Shown one piece after another: positions 55,001 to 64,000 of a stretch of DNA of 64,000 nucleotides. Made by a program: the position numbers and the translations under genes. The notes beneath the pieces are model-generated. The model had not been told where the DNA came from. It saw nothing but the letters and a program-made list of their open reading frames with translations, and ran no database searches. The DNA lies in NCBI GenBank assembly GCA_947359465.1, contig OX375872.1, positions 126,740,337-126,804,336 on the forward strand, in the 5' to 3' direction. Source of the DNA: Metellina segmentata (Eukaryota; Arthropoda; Arachnida; Araneae; Tetragnathidae). How positions within the stretch are numbered: the first letter of the stretch is position 1; each line of letters begins with the position of its first letter.

Positions 55001-55713
55001 TAATGTCCAACTTTTCCACATTTGAAACATTTCGGCTTCTTCCGATTCTGGAATTTTGAAGTACGAGGACGACTTCTTTCCACATCCTGGTTGTAGTTAG
55101 TCATCATTGTGGTTGCCACTTGGTCAGCTGTCCTTTGTTGGAGTCTTGCTTCCTCAGCTAAGATTTCTTCCAGTACTTTAGGAAACTTGAACTCTTTATC
55201 CTCCCATCTGTAAATCGATTGAATAATATTCTCATATTCAGGTGGCAAGAATCGAAGTAGTTGAAAACACTGGTCTAGATCTTCAATTGGATGACCTGTT
55301 TCTACCAGTTGTTGTATGATTCTGGATAACTTGCTGGCATACAGTCCGATACTTTCTCCTGGTTCAATAGCACATGAAAAGAAATCGTGTTTTAGAGCCA
55401 TCACTCTAGCTCTGGAATCAGGACGAAAGTGCGTCTTGAGCTTATTCCATGCTTCTGCACCACTGGAAATTCCTTCAATTACTATTCGGTACTGAGGGCT
55501 CACATTCATGTAGATTGAAGTGTAGGCCTTGTTACAGCGTCTGTTGAATTCTTTTATCTGTTTCCCATCGCCTTCTATGGATTTTGGAGGTCGTTCGTTT
55601 CCCGTGACGATGTCCCAGCAGTCTCTTTCAAGTAGTACGACTCTCACATCTGAACACCATGAGGAATAGTTGGTTCCATCCAGCGGTTTGATTTTGAAGA
55701 AAGTTTCCTCCAT
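52063..55713 (-). pseudogene. copia-type retrotransposon gag-pol, 3'-truncated
   Basis: Starts MEETFFKIKPLDGTNYSSWC at 55713. In order: Gag; zinc knuckle CFKCGKVGHYERSC (about residue 228); protease FDSAATTHF; pre-integrase WHRKLAHINSEH with CKPCKEAKG; integrase with HMDLCGP, RTDNGLEF and the glutamate of QQNGVSERF. A frameshift (53806-53921) leads to FELYGGKQPSIKHLKPFGSK. One stop near 53190 follows, then reverse transcriptase (NDRNVWVLIEKP, KARLVAQGF, LLLYVDDIVLF), a second frameshift in an A-run near 52473, and PYRSLVGSLSFLAGRTRPDI ending about 52063. RNase H and the 3' LTR are missing. Only a few lesions, so a fairly young insertion. Confidence 0.9.
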
Positions 55714-56260
55714 CTCAAAAAAAAAAATCCAGGCTAGTAAAGTAAAAATAGTTATACTGCAAACTGGCCTCTTACTTTTTACTTCTTAAAATAAAAAATT
55801 TTAAGTTTAAAATAAAAATCTCTACTCTTTGGCTAAGGCAGTATGAAAAATAATAATACTGCAAACTGGCCCTCCTACTTAGAACTTCTTAGAACAAAAA
55901 TTTTCAGTTTAAAAAAAATCTCCACCTGGGCTCTGGCCCATAACCATTATCACCCACATATTGTGGATAAGCAAAGTGCCCAGTGATATGTGGAGTAAGA
56001 AAATAAATCATCAGATTTAAAGAGCTAAAAACATTTATTCATTAAAAACTATTTACAGAAAAAGAAACAAAGATTGGAAAACCAGAGATACCACTCTGTC
56101 CAATGTATGACAACAATTGAGTGCTGAAAGAAAGGAATTCTCACTTTTATACTTCTTGTATCTCTAGAAATTAGCATAAATATCTCAATGGAAAGATTGC
56201 CATAAACAAAATCATAATACTGCATTAAGTACATGATTGGCCATAATATTATGACCACAC
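55714..56260 (-). other. copia leader, primer-binding site and probable 5' LTR
   Basis: On the minus strand GGTTATGGGCC (plus 55932-55942 region) matches the primer-binding site recalled for copia, which is primed by a cleaved initiator-Met tRNA. The sequence beyond it to about 56260 would be the 5' LTR, with exact edges uncertain. Between PBS and gag an approximately 115-bp motif is duplicated (ACTGCAAACTGGCC twice). Confidence 0.5.
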
Positions 56261-56447
56261 CCCTTTATAGGTGTGATGTCATACTGTGGCCAATCACAAG
56301 AGCATGACAACTCAACTTGTTTGTTTGTTGTTTGTTTACATTATCATAACCAAACAAGAAGGAGGTGCAAACATGTGAAGATGGATTCGAATAAGCAAGT
56401 TATCTTTAACAGAATAACAGCCATCATGGTGTTGCACGTGATGATGA

Positions 56448-56537
56448 TTTGCTTCGCAAAGTTATGAATTTTGTGAACTAAGATTTGCTTCGCAAATTGG
56501 ATAACAGGTATTTATATCGATAGTTTGCTTCGTAAAC
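56448..56537. repeat. Cluster of TTTGCTTCGCAAA hairpins
   Basis: Three near-identical palindromes, TTTGCTTCGCAAA at 56448 and 56484 and GTTTGCTTCGTAAAC at 56523. Another (GTTTGCTTCGCAAAC) is at 25834 in the other Helitron. Each forms a 5-7 bp stem with a TTC loop. Confidence 0.75.
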
Positions 56538-57297
56538 CAAATGGGAATTTGGCGTGACATCACAATCTCTTGTGAAAATATAAATATTTAGTTAAAAAAT
56601 TATTTATTTAAAGAAAATCAAACGTATAAGGTATCTGTCTGGTGTAAATTTCAAATCCGTTGAAGTTTTCAATCTATCTTTAACGATCCCAATTTTACAA
56701 AAAGAACTAAACAATGCCAGCCAAAATGTTTTTTATTTTTTTATTTTCCTCTTTCACTGAACATCTCTCTAAACGTCACAATCTCTTGCAAAAATTTTAA
56801 AGATATTCAATTTAAAACTTTTATTTATTTAAAAAAATAAATTATATTTTTAGGTATTGATCGAATGTGAAATTTTCTCCAGATTTCAAATACGTTGAAA
56901 TTTTTGCTTTATCTTTAACTGCCTAGTAGATAGAAAAAAGATTTAAATTTGTTTTTTATCGTCTGCTGGAAAATCATTCCTCTGCGCAAAATGAAAACAG
57001 AAATGAAAATAATAAATTTAGAATCTGTGATCTTCTATGCTGTTGCATTGGATGATAGTTACATTTCATTAAATTCATTTTAAAATGTTCTAGATTAAAT
57101 TTTAAAATTCGCAGCGACCCAAAAATTGCAAATCATTTGTACTACCTCTGATGTAAGTGCCATAGATTTGTCAGGACTTTGGGTGCAGTAAACAAACAGA
57201 CAGGCTGAAAAACACTTCAGTTTATAACATTAGAGATTCAAAGTGAAAATTTAACCTTTTGACTACGACTATCGATATGACAAGCGCGATTCTTCCT

Positions 57298-57445
57298 TGG
57301 TGCGATTCTTATAACTTTCAATGCACAACTGCTGTAATGGCCGTCGTGTAATTATTTCTTGGCGCGATTCTTATAATTTTTGAGGTACAACTGATGTATT
57401 GGACGTTGTCTAATTTCTGGGCACGATCATGGTACAATTGCTGTA
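57298..57445. repeat. ~60-bp tandem repeat, 2.5 units
   Basis: Units with TTGGTGCGATTCTTATAA and ACAACTGCTGTAATGG start near 57298 and 57358, and a partial one follows at about 57418. Non-coding. Confidence 0.65.
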
Positions 57446-57460
57446 CCTACCATAGTCTAA

Positions 57461-58086
57461 GGCCCAGTGCACACACCCGATTTTTCAACATGCGGCACCA
57501 AAGCCCAACTATGCACAAATAACCGTGAAATGGCGCAAGTACTCATTTCACACCATTTACAATAAATATTCTATCGAAGAAAACGTGTTTATTTCGCTAA
57601 CTTAGTGTAAAAAAAAGTATATTTTGAAACACACACACAAAATAGACGTTCCTAGATCAACCATTTATTAATTACTTCAGTCCAGAGAAGCCTGTGCAGC
57701 AAGCTGCTATGCCGTGAGGAACTGTGGTACAAATTGTACGCAAGGTGGACATACATCGCCGCAGCGGCGCCGGAGGCATGTGTGTTTAGTATTCACCCAG
57801 TAGATGGAGCTCCACTCTGCCGTAGCGCAGAGTTGTATATAAAGTCGGTCTTTGAATACTAACACCAGCAGACGCACTTGTACTGAAGGCGAGACGAACC
57901 ATGTAACTAACTTATTATTGTTTATTAAAGTTCTTATTGTTCCTGTTCCTGAAGTGCATTCTTTCTGCAACCATATACCGATATATCAACATGTGCACTA
58001 CTCCATTGGATCTAATGTATCTCAGACCGCACTTGATTTGTAGTAGCGACGTCGTACGTTGAAAAACCGGATGTGTGCATAGGGCC
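57461..58086. mobile_element. PIF/Harbinger-like MITE
   Basis: Ends GGCCCAGTGCACACACCCGA and (inverted) GGCCCTATGCACACATCCGG continue as inverted repeats for about 36 bp. They are flanked by TAA on both sides (57458-57460, 58087-58089), the 3-bp target expected for PIF/Harbinger. 626 bp, no transposase. Confidence 0.8.
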
Positions 58087-58869
58087 TAAAGGTTTAACTT
58101 TTCGCTTGCCGAGGTTGCCATGGAAACTAATAATCGTAATACAGATGGGTTGGCTTAACCTGCCCTAGCTCGCTACTAGAAGTGAGCCAAGATCGTTGCC
58201 ACTGCTTTAAACGTAGACTGAAGCTGTGCCAATTTTTTATGTATATTTGCATTTTTTTTAATGTATATTTGTATTATGTAGGGACTGGTGCAAAAAGTTC
58301 ATAATCAAAATATTATTTTTTTCCCAGTTTTTTAATTGCTATTGTTAGAGTTCCATTAAGGGTTCCAACCCTTATAATAACAATTAAAATATCTGATGAG
58401 AAAAATACAAAATAGATGAGGATAATGTGTGATCCATAGCTGCCAATCCTTCCGGATTACCCGGAAACTTTCCGATTTTTCGTAATTTTTCCGGTTTTCT
58501 GGCCGGAAACAAGTTTCTTCCGCTTTTTGCATTTTTTTAAAGATTATCGCTAGGTTATAGATTACCGAGCATTCCCAACGTGAAGGATGTTTTCCCCACT
58601 TCAGGCAGAATCGCGCAGTTCTTAAGCGAAGGCGGAGTCAATTGAAGAAATACGAGGAGGCGGAGTCAAGACGTGCTATCGGTGAATAAGAAGTCCTGAA
58701 ATGGATGACTCATAGCTTCAAAGTTTCTTCTTTGACTCTACCCTTGCTAAAGCGATTTTATTTAAGGTTACATAGATGGCAACAAGAATTTTGTTTGGAT
58801 TGTTTTTTGTTTACGCTTAGATTGCGTCTATGTTCGATTCTTACTAAAAGCGATTCGATTCAAAGCAAG

Positions 58870-61110
58870 ATGTCGAAGACAAAACGTTACTATCAATCTT
58901 TCAAAGAAATTTATGCCGTTGAATTTAAATTTATACGAAAATCTAGGCTGGGTGATAGACATGCTTTTTGTACCGCGTGTAGTTGCGATTCCACAATAAG
59001 TCACGGAGGAAAAAGTGATATTGTCGCCCACGGAAAAACTGCTAAACATGCTAATAATTTAAAAGCTGTTGATTCAAACGCTTCAATAAAGACGGCATTT
59101 TCTGCCGTTAATGACGTAAGTGTGATAAATGCCGAGTGTTTGTTTACGGCATTCCTTGTGGAGCACAACCTTCCCCTAAGTTGCAGTGACCACGCTGGTC
59201 CGTTGTTTAGGAAAATGTTTCCGGACAGCAAAATTGCGAAGAACTATGCATGTGCCCGAACTAAAACTACTGCTGTGATAGCTGAAATGGCCGGTGAAGA
59301 GGAGAAATCTCTTATTTATCACCTTAAAGCTTTCCCTTTTTCCATTTCAACTGATGCCACCAACGATACTGACTCAAAGTTATATCCAATTGTTGTGACT
59401 TTTTTAAATTCTGATGTTGGATACATTCAAAGTTGTCTGCTTGGTATGCCCAACTTAGAAGGGGACTCTACTGGAGTGAATATTGGAAACCTTTTAGTAA
59501 ATGCTTTAGAATCTAGAGGCTTACCTATCACAAATTGCATTGCACTAAGTGTAGACAATGCGCCTGTTATGATAGGCAATAAGTCGGGGGCTGCTTCATT
59601 TTTAAAAAAGCATAATGAAAACATGGAGATAATGGGGTGTGTGTGCCACTTGATCAATTTGGCAGCTAAGAAAGCATCTTTGCCATTGCCTGTCAATGTT
59701 GATGAAATTCTCGTGGACATATACTACTATTTGCAACGTAGTTCAAAAAGAAAAGACAGATTGAAGGTTTTGCAAAAATTTCATGAAACTGATGTCAAAA
59801 AAGTGTTGAAACATGTCACTACTCGCTGGCTCTCTGTTGGAAAATGTGTGGAAAGAATTATTGATCTGTGGAAACCTCTTGTTTCTTTCTTCAAGGAAGA
59901 GGCTATGAAAAAAAAATGATATTTCTACCTCGAGTTCTCCAGCTCAGAAAGCCAAATCTCTTCCAATGGGCTCAAGTCTCGAAAAGAAACTTCAATTTTC
60001 AAGTTCCCCTTCTTCCATGAATACTAAAAAGAAATCTAAAGAAATTACCAAAGGAAAAAAGGTATGTTCCTTAACTACCAGTTCTAAGAAACATGCGAAA
60101 ACTGTTTCCACCATCACTGCCAGAGATAAAGATGGCAATGCTGTGAAAAAGCTTAAAGTCGGTTACTGTAGCCAAAGTAAAAGAAACAAAACAGTAACTC
60201 GTGAAGAAAGCTTGTTCTATTTTTTAACAGATGATGTGAATAAAGCTTATTGTATGTTCCTCTCATATACAGTACAAATGTTTGAGCAATCCAATGCCTT
60301 TCTCCATTCTTCAGCACCTCAAATTCATATGTTAAAATCTGTGTTGCATAATCTGTTCAAAAAATGCCTATTGAAATTTGTAAAAGCAGAAGTACTAAAT
60401 TCTGAGGAATCTGACATTCTTAAGGTATACTTTCATGACAGAGAAAACCAAAAGGATGATAAAGAGCTGTTGATTGGACATGCTACTTCAGAATTAGTCT
60501 CATCTTTGAGTCTGGATGATCAAAGCCACTTTTATGGTTATGCAAGGAAGTATTATGTTGCTGCCTGTGATTACATGAGAAAAAAGTTTCCTTTTGATTC
60601 CAAAGTTCTGGAATATGCTCAAGTTGCTCAAGTCACCAACAAATCTGCATCGTTTTCATTCATAAAGTATTTTATTGACAAATACCCTATGTTATTGTTT
60701 TTAAAAGAAGGGGAAGGTGTACATACTGCAATAGATCATCTTCAAGAGGAATTCAGTGAATTTCAGGTGTACAGAATTCCTGATGCGATACTACAAGAAG
60801 AAAGAGTAGATGTTCAGTGGGTTAAAATTGGTGCTATTGAAGACGAGATAAATCAACGAAGGTTCAAACGACTTTCCCAAGCCATGTTGGGTATCTTGAC
60901 TTTGCCCCATAGCAACTCTGAGTGTGAACGAATATTTAGCTTAGTCAGAAAAATAAGAACTGATTTTAGAGGTTCAATGTCAAACGAAGGATTAGAAAAA
61001 TTATTAACCTGCAAGATGAGAATGTTAGGAAATTGTTATGAATCTGTATTTGAAAAGCAGTTTTTACTGAAAGCTAAATCCTGTTCAACTTCATATGTCA
61101 GTAAAAAATA
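58870..61110 (+). pseudogene. hAT-family transposase with one frameshift
   Basis: The best start is MSKTKRYYQSFKEIY at 58870. Part 1 (to 59919) has a BED-like zinc finger (CTACSCD...HGKTAKH), the first catalytic aspartate (FSISTDATNDTD), SVDNAPVM and CVCHLINLAAKKA. Part 2 (to 61110) contains YVAACDYMRKKFPFDSK and the hAT dimerisation block LTLPHSNSECERIFSLVRKI with RTDFRGSMS. The break is in a run of nine A at 59910-59918, and losing one A would rejoin the parts. About 745 codons in total, a normal hAT length. The element cuts and pastes itself through DNA; this copy is probably inactive, but the lesion is minimal and could even be a sequencing or recoding matter. Confidence 0.85.
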
Positions 61111-61159
61111 ATCTGAAATGTTAATGACATTAACATTTCAAATTATTTTTTACTGACAT
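61095..61159 (+). repeat. 65-bp near-perfect palindrome at the transposase stop
   Basis: Arms ATGTCAGTAAAAAATAAT... and ...ATTATTTTTTACTGACAT meet at AATGACATT. The stop codon of the transposase lies within the left arm. Confidence 0.85.
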
Positions 61160-61708
61160 TTTGTGTAATGTGTAAATAAATATTATAGCCAAGAATAGAA
61201 ATATTATAATCAAGAATTGTGCATTTAAATTATGCTTTTATTAAGATACAAACAGAAACCTGATGTATGTTAAACTGTTATGTATACAACTTAAGGTTTA
61301 GAGTTATTTTCTAAAATTAGTTTAAATTGAGGTTAGTTTAAGTTTTCTAAAGTTGTTTTAATACATTGTATAGCTGATATTGCTAAAATATTTAATTTAA
61401 ATCATAAATTTCTGCCCTTTGGTTCATATTTTTAATAAAATGTCGATGCCAATTATGAATAATAAATTCTTCTGTTTTTTACCCAAAATCTTCTGTTTTT
61501 TTACCTTATCCAGTTGGCAGCTATGTGTGATCCTTTTACCTCATCTGACCCTAAATATTTAAAAATATTGTGTGGGTACTGTATATCGATATCAATTACG
61601 GATCACAACATTTTTTTTTTTTAGGAATTTGTAAAATCAGAGAAATTTTTGTCACACTCTATCATGGAAATCAGGGAACTTTTTTTCCTGAAATTTGTTG
61701 CCACCCTG

Positions 61709-62232
61709 TTATTCTAATTTGTCACCTTTTAAATAACATTGAGAATATATGAAATTACTTATATCTTAAATATTAATGAGAAAAAGTAATTTAAAGCATT
61801 TATTTTTATACAAATTTTTAGTTAAAGACTAGATTTGTTCACCACTATGTTTGACATTACAAATACCATAGTTTTGCTTTCATATTGATAAAAAAATGAT
61901 TGAAATCAAAGATACTGAACTATATTTTATGGATAAAATTACATTCATGAAGTAATACATTTGTTCCGATTCATTTTTCTTTCTATTTGAATTTTATTTT
62001 GATTAAAGCTTTTCCAATGCCACTCCTCTTTTGAATATTTCTACTTAGTCTGACTAGAAATATTTTCAAACATTCATTTCCCCTTGAGAGCACATCTTAA
62101 GGTGTGTATGGGCTTCACAAACCCAGCGTAAGTTTACTGCCTCTATCTGTTGGTAAACATGTGGGTCATGAACTCAGGATGCCCAAGTGATCTTCCTTTT
62201 CTTTTTCCCCTTCATCCTTTTTTTTCTCAATT
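61709..62232 (+). other. Intron 14 spacer between the two nests
   Basis: No gene seen. Confidence 0.4.
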
Positions 62233-62653
62233 CAGGGTGGTAACAGAACATGGGAAATCGGGGAATTCTCAGGGAACTTTTTAATTCTGGAAAGATAGTG
62301 GAAATCTCAGGAAAAATTTCCAAATTTCACAAAAAATCTGGGAAATTTTGATAATTTAAAACGACAACTATTATCATTTGTCCCATTTAAATTTGTGCAA
62401 TTACGAGTACTTTTGAGAATCTAATAAATCGTATTCGGCGAAATTGTAATTCGAATAAAGAACACTGCCGTCATAATTTTTTAAAACAGCCACTGCCGGT
62501 TTATTTTTTGGGGCCTGCAGCGTTTTGTCACTGAGGCCGGAAATACAACATGTGGTATGCAATATGAAATTCGTGTTACTAATGATTTTTTTTTTGTGCA
62601 TTAAATAATCTTTTTTGCTTGCAATTGCATTTTTGTAGAATTTTTTATGGATA

Positions 62654-63692
62654 CAATAAAACCCCGATTTATTGAGTTTCTACTTTAACCAAGCTGTCAA
62701 ATATTTCTAGGATTTTTTATTTGGTCCTAAATTTTCCATTTTCAAAACTACCGAAAAAAATTATGAACTTGATCTTATCAACACTCAGGGAAACGAAATC
62801 CAACAACACTACCCCCTTTACTTTACATTGTATCACGCACTAAAAGCTATTGAATATATAGAACAACAAGAAGAAGCGACACCAGCAATCCTGTTAATTA
62901 AAAAAAAAAGTCGAAACATTGCTGCATGAAAGCACCATACTAACGTAAAACAAAAAACAATTAAGGACTTTTTTAAGTAAGAACTCTTTAATTATCGTAA
63001 CAATATAAATTGCATGTGGTATATCTGTATAACTTTTGTACTTGTTAAAATATACACATAGCTGCCAATCCTTCCGGATTACCCGTAAACTTTCCGATTT
63101 TTCATAATTTTTCCAGTTTTCCGGCCGGAAACAAGTTTTTTCCGCTTTTTGCATTTTTTAAAGATTATTGCAAGATTATAGATTACTAAGCATTCCTAAC
63201 TTACGTGTTACCCAAGTAATGTGGAAATAAATATTATAGCCAAGAATAGAAATATATTATAATCAAGAATTGTGCATTTAAATTATGCTATTAAATGCTA
63301 TTATTAAGATACAAACAGAAACCTGATGTATGTTAAACTGTTATGTATACAACTTAAGGTTTATAGTTATTTCCTAAAATTAGTTGAAATTGAGATTAGT
63401 TTTAAGTTTTCTAAAGGATTATATTACTGATATTACTAATATTTTTAATTTAAATCATAAATATCTGCCCTTCGGATCATATTTTTAATAAAATGTCGAT
63501 GCCAAGTATGAATAATAAATTTTTCTGTGTTTTACTCAAAATCTTCTGTTTTTTTACCTTATCCAGTTTGGCAGCTATGCATACATTTAAACGTACATGG
63601 TTTATTTTATTTACATTTTTGCTTTAACCGAGTTTTTCGGTTATCTGAGTTAGTATTGATCCGCATTAACTTGGATAATTGGGATTCTACTG
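62654..63692. mobile_element. pogo/Tigger-like MITE
   Basis: The left end CAATAAAACCCCGATTTATT and right end (inverted) CAGTAGAATCCCAATTATCC are imperfect inverted repeats flanked by TA (62652-62653, 63693-63694). No coding sequence. Itself interrupted by a hAT derivative. Confidence 0.65.
63058..63578. mobile_element. Deleted derivative of the 58436-61524 hAT
   Basis: The same 11-bp ends. The left ~145 bp match 58436-58580 and the right ~365 bp match 61165-61524; the transposase gene is deleted. The flanks ATATACAC and GCATACAT match at five of eight positions, an eroded duplication. Confidence 0.8.
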
Positions 63693-63824
63693 TATTTGCA
63701 ATGTGTGGATACTGTATATCGATACCAATCACGTATCACAACATTTATTTAAGGAATTGTAAAATCAGGGAAATTTTTACGACACTATCAGGGAACTTTT
63801 TTCGAGGATTTTGTTGCCACCCTG

Positions 63825-64000
63825 TAATTACTTCACATTATCTCTCTTGTGTTTGGTGCAGCTGGGCCAAATATGGCCCTTGAGCCATAAAATCGAAAAA
63901 CAACCAAACATTATTTTCATATGAAGTGCTCAAGATTAGAGAAGGCTCTGTGTTTTGTACATGACTTCATTTGATACACCACAAAAATTGAATTACAAAG
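63825..64000 (+). other. Intron 14 continuing to window end, retroposon tail
   Basis: GGCCAAATATGGCCCTTGAG and CCATAAAATCGAAAAACAAC near 63866-63905 resemble 23093-23125, a likely shared retroposon 3' end. Confidence 0.4.

Larger units (their letters stand above)
51942..57236 (-). mobile_element. Helitron, minus orientation, split by a copia element
   Basis: The 3' end CTAG is at 51942 after A. The 5' end reads TCTCTAATGTTATAAACTGA on the minus strand, with plus-strand T following at 57237. This is an A/T insertion site, as Helitrons prefer. The inner sequence at 57080-57230 parallels 30480-30620. No Helitron proteins are left; it is probably non-autonomous. Confidence 0.65.
58436..61524 (+). 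mobile_element. Near-complete hAT transposon
   Basis: 11-bp perfect inverted ends (ATAGCTGCCAA / TTGGCAGCTAT) are flanked by GTGTGATCC at 58427-58435 and 61525-61533, an 8-9 bp duplication. It encloses a single transposase gene broken by one frameshift. A deleted derivative lies at 63058-63578. Confidence 0.9.
51423..61708. mobile_element. hAT-like element with 5-bp duplication, expanded by nested insertions
   Basis: The left end CAGGGTGGTAACAGAA and the right end TTTGTTGCCACCCTG are inverted, flanked by TTATT on both sides (51418-51422, 61709-61713). The same ends recur at 62233-63824. Five-base duplications with CAGGG ends fit the hAT5 group. The original element seems to be a few hundred bp (shared left ~410 bp, right ~130 bp). 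The rest is inserted Helitron, copia, MITE and hAT DNA. Confidence 0.7.
62233..63824. mobile_element. hAT-like element, second copy, with nested MITEs
   Basis: The left end CAGGGTGGTAACAGAACATG and right end GTTGCCACCCTG match the 51423-61708 element. Flanks are CAATT and TAATT (four of five matching). About 410 bp on the left and 130 bp on the right are shared with that copy; the middle is a different insertion. Confidence 0.75.

Overview
The window is a stretch of nuclear animal DNA: A+T-rich, with GT-AG introns of up to about 12 kb and densely packed, nested transposable elements. The repeat families (CR1-like and RNase H-type LINEs, pogo/Tigger, Tc1/mariner, hAT, Helitron, copia and gypsy remnants) suggest an arthropod, perhaps a chelicerate. 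That placement is from memory of these families and is not proven.

One host gene dominates. On the + strand, from a start codon at 12463 to beyond the window, I can assemble 14 coding exons (12463-51324) joined by consistent splice phases. They encode 546 codons plus one base of a HEAT-repeat protein that I read as the N-terminal part of TRRAP, the pseudokinase scaffold of SAGA and NuA4/TIP60 histone acetyltransferase complexes. It is diverged from the vertebrate protein. A possible divergent minus-strand gene begins at 10435, so 10.4-12.4 kb may be a shared promoter region.

Upstream (1-9.3 kb) is a mosaic of repeats. Its most unusual component is a short element with perfect 23-bp terminal inverted repeats (8291-9311, plus a nearly identical copy cut by the window start at 1-770). 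On the minus strand it carries the HUH endonuclease domain of a CRESS-DNA-type Rep protein, broken at the same place in both copies and lacking a helicase domain. A relative without a recognisable Rep (6416-8127) has the same kind of ends and a perfect 8-bp target duplication, and an uninterrupted version of its target lies at 2803-2810. A Rep-type nuclease in a TIR-bounded dispersed element is the best candidate here for something undescribed.

The introns hold, in order: a CR1-like LINE tail (13.0-13.7 kb), a decayed pogo/Tigger element (15.4-17.5 kb) and a gypsy remnant (17.5-19.6 kb) in intron 1; a hAT element with perfect 8-bp duplications and odd cargo (19963-22717) in intron 2; a decayed Helitron with palindromic 5' halves (25724-30627) in intron 4; a LINE inserted in a TIR element (32.3-34.1 kb) and a ~350-bp tandem array (34.3-35.5 kb) in intron 5; a mariner inserted in a foldback element (42.1-43.5 kb) in intron 10; a decayed dispersed ORF family (46.2-47.8 kb) in intron 11; a probable solo LTR (49.7-49.96 kb) in intron 12; and a Russian-doll nest in intron 14 (51.4-63.8 kb). 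In that nest a 5-bp-TSD hAT-like element holds a Helitron holding a copia, a Harbinger-like MITE, and a near-complete hAT transposase gene. A second, smaller nest lies beside it.

No bacterial operons, CRISPR arrays, rRNA or tRNA genes were seen.
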